DNA of 64,000 bases from assembly GCA_016713665.1 (NCBI GenBank), contig JADJOR010000011.1:248001-312000 (forward strand), given 5' to 3'. The notes under the pieces are model-generated. The model was not told the DNA's origin, searched no databases, and was given only the letters and a program-made list of their open reading frames with translations. The position numbers and the translations under genes were made by a program. The number at the start of each line of letters is the position of its first letter. Positions within the stretch are counted from its first letter, which is position 1. Shown here piece after piece: positions 17,412-26,507 of the stretch. Origin of the DNA: Deltaproteobacteria bacterium. Its GTDB lineage: Bacteria > Myxococcota_A > UBA9160 > UBA4427.

Positions 17412-19085
17412 GTGCCCAGCCACGAGAGCGCACTCTTCCTGCTCGCGATCGGCGTCCTGCTCGCCAGCGCCAGGGCGTGCGGGACGCTCGCGCGGCGCTT
17501 CAAGCAGCCGGCGGTGGTCGGCGAGCTCGCCGCCGGCGTCCTGCTCGGCCCGACGCTGCTCGGACGCCTCGCCCCCGAGCTGCAGCACGCGCTCTTCCCG
17601 ATGGCCGGCGAGCGGGCCCATCTGCTCGACGGCCTCAACGAGGTCGGCGTCGTCGTCTTCCTGTTCATGGCGGGCGCCGAGATCGACGTCGCCGGTGTGA
17701 CGCGCAGAGCGGGCCATGCCGTCGCCGTCGCTGCCGGCGGCATGATCGTCCCGATGATCGTGGGCGCGAGCCTCGCCTGGCTCGCACCGGACGCCCTCGG
17801 CTGGGAGGGGCATCACCCGCGCTGGCTCTTCGCGCTCTTCCTCGGCACGGCGCTCTGCATCTCGGCGCTGCCGGTGATCGCGAAGACGCTGCTCGATCTC
17901 GGCGTCTACCGCAGCGATCTCGGCATGACCGTGATGGCGGCGGCGGTCCTGAACGACGTCGCCGGCTGGACGCTCTTCGCGTTCATCCTCGGCAACCTGA
18001 CCTCGGGCGGAACGGAGCCGAGCCTGCTCGACGGCCTCCTCGTCATGGGCCTCGCCCTCGTGCTCTGGGCCGCCGGCCGACCCCTGGTCCACTACCTGCT
18101 CTCGTTCGTCCACAAGCGCACGCGCAATCCCGCGAGCGCGCTGGCCGTGATGATGCCGATGCTCTTCTGCGGTGCGGCGGCGAGCGCCTGGTTCGACCTC
18201 CACTCGATGTTCGGCGCCTTCCTCGTCGGCGCGACGGCCGCCGGCTCACCGCATTTCCGCGAGCAGACGCGGGGCGCGATGCAGGACTTCGTGTCGGTCC
18301 TCTTCGCGCCGCTCTTCTTCGCGTCGATCGGCCTCAAGGCGGATTTCATCGCCGACTTCGATCCGCCGCTGGTCGGCCTGCTCTTCACGATCGCCTGCAT
18401 CGGCAAGATCGTCGGCTGCGGCGTCAGCGCGCGGCTCGCGGGGATCGCCTCGCGTGAGGCCTGGGCGATCGGATTCGCCATGAACGCCCGCGGCGCCATG
18501 GAGATCGTCTTCGCGCTGGTGGCCCGCGAGGCCGGGCTGATCGGCCCGACGACCTTCGTCGGTCTCGTCATCATGGCCGTCGCGACTTCGATGCTCTCGG
18601 GTCCGATGATCAACCGCCTCTTCCCGCGCCAGGGCCGCCTGCGCCTGGTCGACGCCTTCGCCCCCGACCGCTTCGTCGCCGAGCTCGACGCGCGCGATCC
18701 GCAGCAGGCGATCCGCGAGCTCGTGCGCGTCTCGGCGAAGGCGACGGGTCTCGAGGAAGCCCTGGTCGTCGGCGCCGCCTTCGAGCGCGAGCAGCTGGTG
18801 TCGACCGCGCTCGGCGGCGGCGTCGCGGCGCCTCATGCACGACTGCTGGGCCTCGCCCGGCCGGTCGTCGCCGTCGGGATCTCGCCGACCGGCGTCGACT
18901 TCGACTCCCCGGACGGCGCCCCGGTCCGGGTCGTGTTCCTGATCCTGACGCCCCGGTCGGAAGACGGTGCGCAGCTCGAGCTCCTCTCCGACATCGCGCG
19001 GACCTTCTCGAGCGAGGACGCCGTCGAGCGCCTCTGCGCCGATCCGCGCCCCGCGACCCTCGTCGGCCTGATGAATCGGACGTGA
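17412..19085 (+). CDS. CPA2-type cation:proton antiporter with C-terminal EIIA-like domain
   Basis: A 557-residue inner-membrane transporter. About 12 hydrophobic segments (residues 8-400) match the Na_H_Exchanger/CPA2 family; the pair N181-D182 sits where these transporters carry their ion-coupling residues. The C-terminal 130 residues (about 428-550) resemble PTS fructose-type EIIA, including AAPHAR with His475 at the phosphorylatable position and the following LARPVVAVGI and VFLILTP strands. This arrangement suggests control of ion flux by phosphorylation or by domain contact. GTG at 17412 is the best start; the longer upstream frame belongs to the antisense and overlapping region of the P450. 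It is 80 bp after the P450 and probably separate. Confidence 0.9.
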   Translation: MPSHESALFLLAIGVLLASARACGTLARRFKQPAVVGELAAGVLLGPTLLGRLAPELQHALFPMAGERAHLLDGLNEVGVVVFLFMAGAEIDVAGVTRRAGHAVAVAAGGMIVPMIVGASLAWLAPDALGWEGHHPRWLFALFLGTALCISALPVIAKTLLDLGVYRSDLGMTVMAAAVLNDVAGWTLFAFILGNLTSGGTEPSLLDGLLVMGLALVLWAAGRPLVHYLLSFVHKRTRNPASALAVMMPMLFCGAAASAWFDLHSMFGAFLVGATAAGSPHFREQTRGAMQDFVSVLFAPLFFASIGLKADFIADFDPPLVGLLFTIACIGKIVGCGVSARLAGIASREAWAIGFAMNARGAMEIVFALVAREAGLIGPTTFVGLVIMAVATSMLSGPMINRLFPRQGRLRLVDAFAPDRFVAELDARDPQQAIRELVRVSAKATGLEEALVVGAAFEREQLVSTALGGGVAAPHARLLGLARPVVAVGISPTGVDFDSPDGAPVRVVFLILTPRSEDGAQLELLSDIARTFSSEDAVERLCADPRPATLVGLMNRT

Positions 19086-19122
19086 CGGGCAGACGCAACG
19101 GCACCACCCCGCCGCAGCCGGG

Positions 19123-19142
19123 GTCAAGCTCGCGCGGTTGAC
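19123..19142. promoter_or_regulatory. Inverted repeat upstream of the Cus-type operon
   Basis: The arms GTCAA (19123-19127) and TTGAC (19138-19142) are perfect complements separated by 10 bp. They lie about 30 bp before the first start codon of the metal-efflux operon. Its spot and symmetry would suit a metal-responsive regulator. The arms are short, no convincing -10 box is seen, and no regulator gene is adjacent, so this is a weak call. Confidence 0.3.
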
Positions 19143-19173
19143 GACCGAAATCGCCTCCGGTAGGAGTTTTCCG

Positions 19174-19545
19174 ATGCTTCGACGTCGCTCCCTCGCCGTG
19201 CTCGCCCTGATGGTGGTGCTCACCATCGCGCCGAGCCTCGCGTGGGCGGCGTCGGTGTGTGCGTCCCAATGCTGCCCGGCGATGCTCGCCTCCGGGCCCG
19301 GCGGGGCGGACTCCGCGGCCGAGGATTGCCGCGGCGGCTTCGCGAATCGCAGCTGCTGCAGCGAGTCCGCCGCCCCGGTCCCGCTCCCGAGCCCGACTCT
19401 CTCCGACGCCCCCGCCCTGCCCGCGCGCCTGCCCGCTCTCGAGCCGGTCGCGGCGGCTTCGCTGCGCGCGCCCTCCGGTCGCGCCGATGCGCATCGCGCG
19501 CTGCGCGCCTCGCCACTGCGCCTCTCCGTCGTTCTCCTGATCTGA
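19174..19545 (+). CDS. Small secreted Cys-rich protein leading the metal-efflux operon
   Basis: A 123-residue protein with a clear Sec signal peptide (cleavage after AWA, about residue 25). Six cysteines follow at 29, 33, 34, 52, 61 and 62, mostly as CxxxCC and CC pairs. The rest is a low-complexity Pro/Ala/Leu/Arg tail. ATG at 19174 has AGGAG at 7 bp spacing; a TTG 12 codons upstream is unlikely. It is the first gene of a five-gene run with CusC-, CusB-, CusA- and CusF-like genes. Small periplasmic leaders such as CzcI occur in similar positions, but there is no alignable similarity to claim homology. A role in metal binding or sensing is inference from the cysteines and position. Confidence 0.7.
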   Translation: MLRRRSLAVLALMVVLTIAPSLAWAASVCASQCCPAMLASGPGGADSAAEDCRGGFANRSCCSESAAPVPLPSPTLSDAPALPARLPALEPVAAASLRAPSGRADAHRALRASPLRLSVVLLI

Positions 19546-19630
19546 GATCTCGCGCCGCATTCCTTGGCCCCGGCCGGTCTCCGCGCGTGCGGAGGCCGCT
19601 CGAATCCGCTTGCGCGCGAGGTGATCGCCC

Positions 19631-21151
19631 ATGCGTGCCGCCGTCCGGCCGCGTCCTCCCGTCCATCGCTCGAGTCCTTGCACGACTCGTCGCCCGAAAC
19701 ACCCGAGTCGTCCGAATCGCCCGAGGCCCGACCGCCTCGCGGGGCTCCTCGCACTGGCGAGCGCGGCGCTCGCGTGCGTCTCCCCGAGCGGCGCCCGCTA
19801 TCGGAGCCTCTCCGAGGACCTGCGCTCGAGCCCCTCCGCGGCCGAGCACACGCTCGACTCGGGCGCGCGGCTCTTCGCCGGCGAGCCGATCCTCGATCGA
19901 CGCCGCCTCGTCGCCGCCGTGCTCGAGCGCAATCCGAGCCTCGCGGTCGCGCGCCAGGCCTATCGTGCGGCCCTCGCCCGTTACCCCCAGGCGAGCGGCC
20001 TCGACGATCCGATGCTCGGGATGGGCGTCGCGCCGCTCTCGTTCGGCTCGAGGCGGGTCGACAGGGCGGGGCGCGTCGACCTCTCGCAGCGCCTGCCCTT
20101 TCCCGGCAAGCGGCGCCTGCGCGGCGAGGCGGCCCTTGCCGAGGCCGAGGCGGTCGGACGCGACCTCGAGTCCATGCGCCTCGAGCTCGCGACCCTCGCC
20201 TCGAAGCTCTTCGACGACTGGACCCTCGCCGCCCGCGCCCTCGAGATCAACCGGGAGCACGCGACCCTGCTCGGCGAGCTCCATCGCGTCGCTCTCGCTC
20301 GTTATGCGGCCGGAGAGGACTCGAAGCCGAGCGTGCTCAAGGCCGAGCTCGCGTGCTCCCGGGCGATGGTCGAGCAGAGCGAGCTCGAGAGTGAAGCGCG
20401 CGTCGTCGCCGAGCAGATCAACGCCCTCCTCCACCGCGCCGCCGGCCTGTCGATCCCTGCGGCCCCACCGAGCTCCGGCCACGCAGCCCGCCTCGCCGAG
20501 CTCGGCTCCGACGACGAAGCGGTCGACGGGAACGCGCCCGTCCACGCCGACGGCGATTTCATCGGAGCTGCGCGCGGCGGCGGGATCGACGCGAAGCTCC
20601 TCGACGAAGCCCTCGCGGCGCGGCCGGAGCTCGCGGCCGCCGCCGCTCGCGAGCAGGCGGCGCACGCGCGGGTCGATCTCGCGGTGCGCGAGTTCCTGCC
20701 CGACTTCACGGTGATGGGCGCCTACGATCGGCTCTGGCAGGAGAGCCCGCTCGTGCCCTACGTCGGGGTCCAGCTGAACGTCCCGCTCCAGCTCGGCCGT
20801 CGAAGGGCCGCCCTCGAAGAGTCCCGGGCCGAGCTCGAGGGCTCGCGCCAGCGGCGACTCGCCCTCGAGGACGATGTCCGGCTCGCCGTCGAGAGTGCGG
20901 GGCTCCGCCTCGCCCAGGCCCGGCGCGCCGAGCGCCTCGTGCGGGATCGGCTGCTCCCGGCGGCGAGCGAGCAGGTCAGCGCCACCCGCTCGGCCTACGC
21001 CTCGGGCGGCTCGCGCTTCTTCGATCTGATCGACGCCCTGCGCGAGCTCCACGAGCTCGAGCTCGAGCACGAGACCACCCTCGCCCGGATCGCGCAGCGC
21101 CGCGCCGAGCTCGACCGCGCCCTCGGCCGCATGCCGGGGCTGTCATGGTGA
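19631..21151 (+). CDS. cusC: Outer-membrane efflux channel, TolC/CusC family
   Basis: A 506-residue outer-membrane factor. A basic N-terminus of about 35 residues precedes a hydrophobic signal ending LAC (Cys49), probably a lipoprotein as in CusC, though the lipobox is imperfect. Two OEP repeats follow: the first contains DDPMLGMG and LSQRLPFPGKRR, the second RPELAAAAAREQAAHARVD and the strand-turn VQLNVPLQLGRR. Long heptad-like helices form the periplasmic tunnel. It takes substrate from the inner-membrane RND pump and adaptor encoded next. The adaptor start codon overlaps its stop by 7 bp, showing translational coupling. The true start could be further downstream, because the first 30 residues are Pro/Arg-rich. 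Confidence 0.9.
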   Translation: MRAAVRPRPPVHRSSPCTTRRPKHPSRPNRPRPDRLAGLLALASAALACVSPSGARYRSLSEDLRSSPSAAEHTLDSGARLFAGEPILDRRRLVAAVLERNPSLAVARQAYRAALARYPQASGLDDPMLGMGVAPLSFGSRRVDRAGRVDLSQRLPFPGKRRLRGEAALAEAEAVGRDLESMRLELATLASKLFDDWTLAARALEINREHATLLGELHRVALARYAAGEDSKPSVLKAELACSRAMVEQSELESEARVVAEQINALLHRAAGLSIPAAPPSSGHAARLAELGSDDEAVDGNAPVHADGDFIGAARGGGIDAKLLDEALAARPELAAAAAREQAAHARVDLAVREFLPDFTVMGAYDRLWQESPLVPYVGVQLNVPLQLGRRRAALEESRAELEGSRQRRLALEDDVRLAVESAGLRLAQARRAERLVRDRLLPAASEQVSATRSAYASGGSRFFDLIDALRELHELELEHETTLARIAQRRAELDRALGRMPGLSW

Positions 21152-22761
21152 ACACGATGAATCGATCGACGAATGGACCGACCCGACGACTCGGATTCGA
21201 GTCCCATGCCCGGCTCCGCCGTCCCCCCGCCGCCGATGCAACCCGGGCCGTCGCCGCGCCCGGCCCGTGGCTTCCGCCCGTCCCTCGCATCGTGCCCTTC
21301 CTCTTCGTCGCGCTCGCCGCGGCGATCGCCGGGGTCGCAGCGATCGCGGCGTGCGGCGGGCCCGGCGTCGACGTCGTTCGACTCGAGCAGGGCGGCCTCG
21401 TGCTCGAGATCTCCCTCGAGCCGCGAGCACCGCGGGTCGGAGCCAATGCGCTCACGCTCGCGCTCCGCGACGCCGCGGGCGCTGCGATCGACGGCGCACA
21501 CGTCGAGGCGAGCGTTCGCATGCCTGCGATGGGCGCCATGGCCGCGATGGGCGGACCGGCCGCGATCGAGCCCCTCGGCGACGGGCGCTATCGCGCCGAC
21601 TTCGAGCTCGCCATGGGCAGCACCTGGCAGGTCGAGATCGCGATTCGAACGGCGCCGGCCCGGAGTCTCCGCGCCGAGGGCAGCCTGACGGTCGGCTCCC
21701 CGGGCCTTCGGCTCGCAGCCCTCCCCGCGCGCGGGGCGGCACGGGAGCCCGCCGCCACGAGCACGCATCCCGGCGAGGTCGTGCTGACGCCGGATCGACT
21801 GCAGCGCAGCGGCATCGGCCTCGCCCGCGCCGAGAAGATGTCCTTGTCCTCGACGCTGCGCGTCGTCGGCCGGGTCGTCGCGCCGGAGTCCGAGCTGGTC
21901 GACGTCTCGCTCAAGCTGCGGGGCTGGGCCGCGCGGGTCCTGGCCGATGCGGTCGGGGTCGCCGTCCGTCGGGGCGATGTCCTCTTCGAGGTCGACAGCC
22001 CCGAGCTGACCGCTGCCGCGAGCGAGTACGTCGAAGCGCTGCGCAGCCAGGCCCGAGCCCGGGACACCTCGGCGCCCGACCGCGCCGACGCCCTCGCAAG
22101 CGCCGCGCGCAGCCGGCTGACGCGTTTCGGTGTCGACGACCGCGAGCTCGAACGCCTCGCCCGCACGCTCGAGGTCGGCCCGACGCTCCCGATCCGCGCC
22201 CCGATCTCGGGCTTCGTCGTCGAGAAGAACCTCGTCCGGGGTAGCGCCTTCGAGGCCGGTGAAAGGCTCTACCGCCTCGCGCCCCTCACCACCGTCTGGG
22301 TCGAGGCCGAGGTCTACGAAGCCGATCTCGCCCGGGTCGACGTCGGCCTCTCCGCGCGCATCACCCCCGCCCACGACCGCGGCCACGTCTTCGAAGCTCC
22401 CGTCACGCTGCTCTCGCCGGGGCTCGACCCCGACTCCCGCACCACGCGCGTGCGGATCGCGGTCGCCAACCCCGAGCTCACCCTGCGGCCGGATCAATTC
22501 GTCGACGTCGAGCTCGCGCTGCCGGGCGCCGAGGCGATCGTCGTCCCCCTCTCCGCCGTCCTGCAGGCCGGAACACGCAGCTTCGTCTTCCTCGCCCTCG
22601 GCGACGGCCGCTTCCGACCCCAGCCGGTCGAGCCCGGCCGCCGCGTCGGCGAGGCGATCGAGATCCGCTCGGGTCTCGCCGACGGCGACACGATCGTGCG
22701 CTCCGGGACCTTCCTGATCGCCGCGGAGAGCCGGCTGCGCGCGGCGCTGGAGCAGTGGTGA
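21145..22761 (+). CDS. cusB: RND efflux periplasmic adaptor with N-terminal FixH/YtkA-like domain
   Basis: A 538-residue membrane-fusion protein. A hydrophobic segment (about 50-69) ends in AIAAC, a good lipobox at Cys70. Residues about 85-170 form a FixH/YtkA-like beta domain with a Met-rich turn (M126, M129, M132, M135), a feature of copper-linked proteins. From about 205 it is an HlyD/CusB-type adaptor: barrel-sandwich segment VSLKLRGWAARV, an alpha-hairpin, and the second hybrid half PIRAPISGFVVEKNLVRG. It joins the inner-membrane pump to the outer-membrane channel. ATG at 21145 overlaps the upstream stop. A GTG at 21292 would begin directly at the lipoprotein signal and is a real alternative. 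Confidence 0.9.
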   Translation: MVNTMNRSTNGPTRRLGFESHARLRRPPAADATRAVAAPGPWLPPVPRIVPFLFVALAAAIAGVAAIAACGGPGVDVVRLEQGGLVLEISLEPRAPRVGANALTLALRDAAGAAIDGAHVEASVRMPAMGAMAAMGGPAAIEPLGDGRYRADFELAMGSTWQVEIAIRTAPARSLRAEGSLTVGSPGLRLAALPARGAAREPAATSTHPGEVVLTPDRLQRSGIGLARAEKMSLSSTLRVVGRVVAPESELVDVSLKLRGWAARVLADAVGVAVRRGDVLFEVDSPELTAAASEYVEALRSQARARDTSAPDRADALASAARSRLTRFGVDDRELERLARTLEVGPTLPIRAPISGFVVEKNLVRGSAFEAGERLYRLAPLTTVWVEAEVYEADLARVDVGLSARITPAHDRGHVFEAPVTLLSPGLDPDSRTTRVRIAVANPELTLRPDQFVDVELALPGAEAIVVPLSAVLQAGTRSFVFLALGDGRFRPQPVEPGRRVGEAIEIRSGLADGDTIVRSGTFLIAAESRLRAALEQW

Positions 22762-25700
22762 TGACGGACGCCGGACCGCCCGGAAATCCCGCGACACCTG
22801 CAGAGACGACCTCGCAGCCGACGACGCAGCGGGCGTCGCAGCCGGAATCGCAGCCGGAATCGCCGTCGGCATCGCCGCCGACCGGCTCGATCGCCCGCTT
22901 GATGGCCGTCTGCGCCGGCCGCCCCGGGCTCACCGTGCTCGCCGTCCTCGCCGCCTTCGCCGTCGGCGTCGCCTCGATGCGCGCGACCCCGCTCGATGCG
23001 ATCCCGGATCTCTCCGACACGCAGGTCATCGTCTCGACCGAGTGGCGCAGCCAGAGCCCCGACCGGATCGAGGACCAGCTGACCTATCCGATCTCGGCGC
23101 GGATGCTCGCGACGCCCGGCGTGCGCAGCGTCCGCGGCCTCTCGATGTTCGGCCTTTCGCTCGTCTACGTGATCTTCGAGGACGGCACCGATCTCTATTG
23201 GGCTCGCACCCGCGTGCTCGAGCGCCTGAACGGCCTCACGGGCCGCCTGCCCGAGGGCGCGCTCCCGACCCTCGGCCCCGACGCGACCGGCGTCGGCTGG
23301 ATCTTCGAGTACGCCCTCGTCGACCGCAGCGGGCAGCTCGACCTCTCGGCGCTGCGGAGCCTCCAGGACTGGACGCTGCGTTATGCCCTCGAGAGCGTGC
23401 CCGGGGTCGCCGAGGTCGCGAGCGTCGGGGGCTTCGTCCGGCAATACCAGATCGAGGTCGATCCGAACGCCCTGATCGCCTACGGCATCGCTCTCGAAGA
23501 CGTCGTCGGCGCCGTCGAGGCGTCGAACGAGGAAGCCGGCGGGGGCACCCTCGAGCAGGGCGACCACGAGTACACGATCCGCGCCCGGGGCTCGGTGAAG
23601 ACCCTCGACGACCTGCGCGGGATCCCGCTGCGCGCGACCGCGTCGGGGACGCCCGTCCGGCTCGAGCAGGTCGCGACGCTCCAGCTCGGGCCCGAGCTGC
23701 GGCGCGGGCTCGCGGAGCTCGACGGCGAGGGCGAGGTCGTCGGCGGGATCGTCGTCATGCGCCACGGGGAGAACGCGCTCGCGGTCATCGATTCCGTGAA
23801 GACGCGGCTCGCGGCCCTCGCGCCCTCGCTGCCTGAAGGCGTCGAGGTCGTCGTGACCTACGACCGCTCGACCCTGATCGAGGCCTCGATCGATACCCTG
23901 CGCCGCACGCTCGTCGAAGAGATGCTCGTCGTCTCGCTCGTGATCTTCGTCTTCCTGCTCCACGCCCGCAGCGCGCTCGTCCCGATCCTGACGATCCCGA
24001 TCGGGGTCGTGCTCGCCTTCGTGCCGATGGTCGCCCAGGGTCTCACCGCGAACATCATGTCCCTCGGCGGCATCGCCGTCGCGATCGGCGCGATGGTCGA
24101 CGCCTCGATCATCCTGGTCGAGAACGTCCACAAGCGTCTCGGCGACTGGGAGGCCGGCGGAGGCGGTCGCGGGGGCGACGGCGGAGCGGGGGGCGACGGC
24201 GGTGAACGATCCCGGGTCGTGTTGCGCGCGATGCAGGAGGTCGGTCCCTCGGTCTTCTTCGCGCTGCTCGTGATCACGGTCTCGTTCCTCCCGATCTTCG
24301 CCCTCGAAGCGGTCGAGGGGCGACTCTTCCATCCCCTCGCCTACACGAAGAGCTATGCGATGGGCTTCGCCGCGATCCTCTCGGTGACGCTGACGCCGGC
24401 GCTGGCCGCGCTCTTCGTCCGCGGCCGCATCCACCGCGAAGAGGCCCATCCGCTGCAGCGCGCCCTGGGCCGCGTCTACGCGCCGATCGTGCGGCGCGTC
24501 GTGCGCCATCGCGTCGCGGTCGTGTTCGGCGCTGCGCTCCTGCTCGCGACGACGGTGCCCGTCGCCCTCCGGCTCGGGAGCGAGTTCATGCCGCCCCTCG
24601 ACGAGGGGACGATCCTCTACATGCCGGCGGCGCCGGAGGGCATCTCGATGACCGAGGCGCAGGCGGTGCTCCAGCGCATGGATCGGGCGCTGGCGGCGGT
24701 GCCGGAGGTCGCGCGCGTGTTCGGGAAGATCGGGCGCGCGGAGACCGCGACCGACCCCGCGCCGCTCTCGATGGTCGAGACCGTGATCGAGCTCGCGCCG
24801 CGCAGCCGCTGGCGCCCGGGCCTCACGCCCGACGCCCTCGTCCGGGAGCTCGACGCGAAGCTCGACTTCCCGGGCTTCCGCAACCTCTTCTGGATGCCGA
24901 TCCAGACGCGCACCGAGATGCTCGCCACGGGCTTTCGCAGCCCGCTCGGCCTCGAGGTCTTCGGCCCCGATGTCGCCTCGATCGAGCAGGCCTCGACCGG
25001 GCTCGAGAAGCTCCTCGGCGCGCTTCCCGGGACCCGCAGTGCCGTCGCCGAGCGGCTCTCGGGCGGCTTCTTCCTCGACATCCACACCGACCGCGAGGCG
25101 GCAGCCCGCCACGGCCTGCGCATCCGCGACGTCCATGCCGTCGTCGAGACGGCGATCGGCGGGCGGATCGTCTCGCAGGTCGTCGACGGCCGCGAGCGCT
25201 ACGGGATCACGGTCCGTTATGCGCGGGACTTCCGCGAGGACGTCGAGGCCCTCGCCCGGATCCCGATCGCGACGCCGTCGGGGGCCCAGGTTCCCCTCGG
25301 CCAGGTCGCGCGCTTCGAGCTCGCGATGGACCGGCCCTTCGTGCGCAGCGAGGCCGGGCAGCTCGTCGGCTTCGTCACCGTCGACGCCGGCGCGCGCGCG
25401 ATCGTCGACTACGTCGCCGATGCGAATCGCGCGATCGACGCGCAGCTCACGCTGCCGACCGGCGTCCGACTCGAGTGGGTCGGGCAGCACGCGAGCTTCG
25501 AGCGGGCCCGGGCGCGCCTCGCCTGGGTCGTCCCGCTCACCCTCGCGATCGTGGCGCTGCTGCTCCTTCTCAACACGGGCTCGCTGGTCGAGACGGCGAT
25601 CGTGCTCTGCGCGGTCCCGTTCTCGCTGATCGGCGCCTTCTGGCTCCTGTGGGCCCTCGACTACCACCTCTCCGTCGGCGTCGGCGTCGGACTGATCGCC

Positions 25701-26087
25701 CTCGCCGGCCTCGACGCCCAGACCGGCGTCGTGATGCTGCTCTACCTCAAGCTCGCCCATGCCGAGCGTCTCGCGGCGGGTCGACTCACGAACGAAGCGG
25801 ACCTCGAGGACGCGATCGTCGAGGGGGCGGCGCGTCGGATCCGGCCCAAGCTGATGACGGTCGCCGCGATGACGGCGGGCCTGCTCCCGCTGCTTCTGAG
25901 CGACGGGACCGGCGCCGACCTCATGAAGCGGATCGCCGCCCCGATGGTCGGCGGCCTCGCGAGCTCCTTCGCCCTCGAGCTGCTGGTCTACCCTGCGCTC
26001 TTCGCCATCTGGAAACGACGGCTTCTCGCGCCCCGCTCACGCCTTTCGCCCACCGGCCCATCCGGCCCATCAGGAGACCCTCGATGA
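22761..26087 (+). CDS. cusA: Heavy-metal RND efflux pump, CusA (Cu/Ag) type
   Basis: A 1108-residue inner-membrane RND transporter. TM4 carries GAMVDAS with proton-relay Asp447 and Glu454, the CusA-like rather than CzcA-like form. The three Met residues that bind Cu(I)/Ag(I) in E. coli CusA (M573, M623, M672) are all matched: M621 in LLYM-type ILYMPAAPEG, M671 in PLSMVETVI and M720 in RTEMLATGF. An unusual Gly/Asp-rich insertion (465-481) lies in the cytoplasmic loop after TM4. The N-terminal 40 residues are a Pro/Ser/Gln-rich tail. ATG at 22761 overlaps the preceding TGA by one base. It exports monovalent copper or silver from periplasm or cytoplasm through the Cus-like channel. Confidence 0.95.
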   Translation: MTDAGPPGNPATPAETTSQPTTQRASQPESQPESPSASPPTGSIARLMAVCAGRPGLTVLAVLAAFAVGVASMRATPLDAIPDLSDTQVIVSTEWRSQSPDRIEDQLTYPISARMLATPGVRSVRGLSMFGLSLVYVIFEDGTDLYWARTRVLERLNGLTGRLPEGALPTLGPDATGVGWIFEYALVDRSGQLDLSALRSLQDWTLRYALESVPGVAEVASVGGFVRQYQIEVDPNALIAYGIALEDVVGAVEASNEEAGGGTLEQGDHEYTIRARGSVKTLDDLRGIPLRATASGTPVRLEQVATLQLGPELRRGLAELDGEGEVVGGIVVMRHGENALAVIDSVKTRLAALAPSLPEGVEVVVTYDRSTLIEASIDTLRRTLVEEMLVVSLVIFVFLLHARSALVPILTIPIGVVLAFVPMVAQGLTANIMSLGGIAVAIGAMVDASIILVENVHKRLGDWEAGGGGRGGDGGAGGDGGERSRVVLRAMQEVGPSVFFALLVITVSFLPIFALEAVEGRLFHPLAYTKSYAMGFAAILSVTLTPALAALFVRGRIHREEAHPLQRALGRVYAPIVRRVVRHRVAVVFGAALLLATTVPVALRLGSEFMPPLDEGTILYMPAAPEGISMTEAQAVLQRMDRALAAVPEVARVFGKIGRAETATDPAPLSMVETVIELAPRSRWRPGLTPDALVRELDAKLDFPGFRNLFWMPIQTRTEMLATGFRSPLGLEVFGPDVASIEQASTGLEKLLGALPGTRSAVAERLSGGFFLDIHTDREAAARHGLRIRDVHAVVETAIGGRIVSQVVDGRERYGITVRYARDFREDVEALARIPIATPSGAQVPLGQVARFELAMDRPFVRSEAGQLVGFVTVDAGARAIVDYVADANRAIDAQLTLPTGVRLEWVGQHASFERARARLAWVVPLTLAIVALLLLLNTGSLVETAIVLCAVPFSLIGAFWLLWALDYHLSVGVGVGLIALAGLDAQTGVVMLLYLKLAHAERLAAGRLTNEADLEDAIVEGAARRIRPKLMTVAAMTAGLLPLLLSDGTGADLMKRIAAPMVGGLASSFALELLVYPALFAIWKRRLLAPRSRLSPTGPSGPSGDPR

Positions 26088-26407
26088 CCCGTCGCCTCTC
26101 GCTCCGTCCTTTCCGGCTCGCGCTGCTCGCGCTCCTCGCCCTGCCCCTCGCCTGCTCGCCCGCGGCGCCCACCGACCACGCGGGCCACGGCATCGCCGTC
26201 GACCTCGATCCGACGGCGCGCACGGTGACCCTCGAGCACGGCGATATTCCGGGTCTGATGAAGGCGATGACGATGACGTTTCCGGTGGCGCCCGAGGTCG
26301 ATCTCGCCGCCGTCGAGAAGGGCGCGGCCGTCGACTTCGAGGTGGGCAGCGAGGGCAGCACCCTCACCGTGACGGCGATCGAGCAGGCCGCACCGCCGAC
26401 GCCCTGA
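26084..26407 (+). CDS. cusF: CusF-like periplasmic copper-binding protein
   Basis: A 107-residue exported protein with an N-terminal signal ending PLAC (Cys24), probably lipidated. The OB-fold CusF motif is present: His52 followed by GLMKAMTM with Met62 and Met64, matching ligands H36, M47 and M49 of E. coli CusF. The capping Trp44 is replaced by Met59, as in the CusF modules fused to some CusB/SilB proteins. A His-rich stretch (DHAGHG, 31-36) precedes it. It would hand Cu(I)/Ag(I) to the adaptor of the pump. ATG overlaps the cusA stop by 4 bp and has AGGAG at 7 bp; it closes the operon. Confidence 0.92.
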   Translation: MTRRLSLRPFRLALLALLALPLACSPAAPTDHAGHGIAVDLDPTARTVTLEHGDIPGLMKAMTMTFPVAPEVDLAAVEKGAAVDFEVGSEGSTLTVTAIEQAAPPTP

Positions 26408-26507
26408 GCGCCGACTCGCGCGCAGCTTTCGTGTGGGGCGCGGCCCTGCGCCGCGCATCGCGTCGCGCCCGGGGCGCATCCGCGCCGCGCCCGGCGCACG
26501 TCGCCCC

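Noticed and set aside
19138..19166. Sigma70 promoter TTGACG with a -10 at the ribosome-binding site
   Set aside because: The -10 position falls on the AGGAG ribosome-binding sequence and does not match the consensus.
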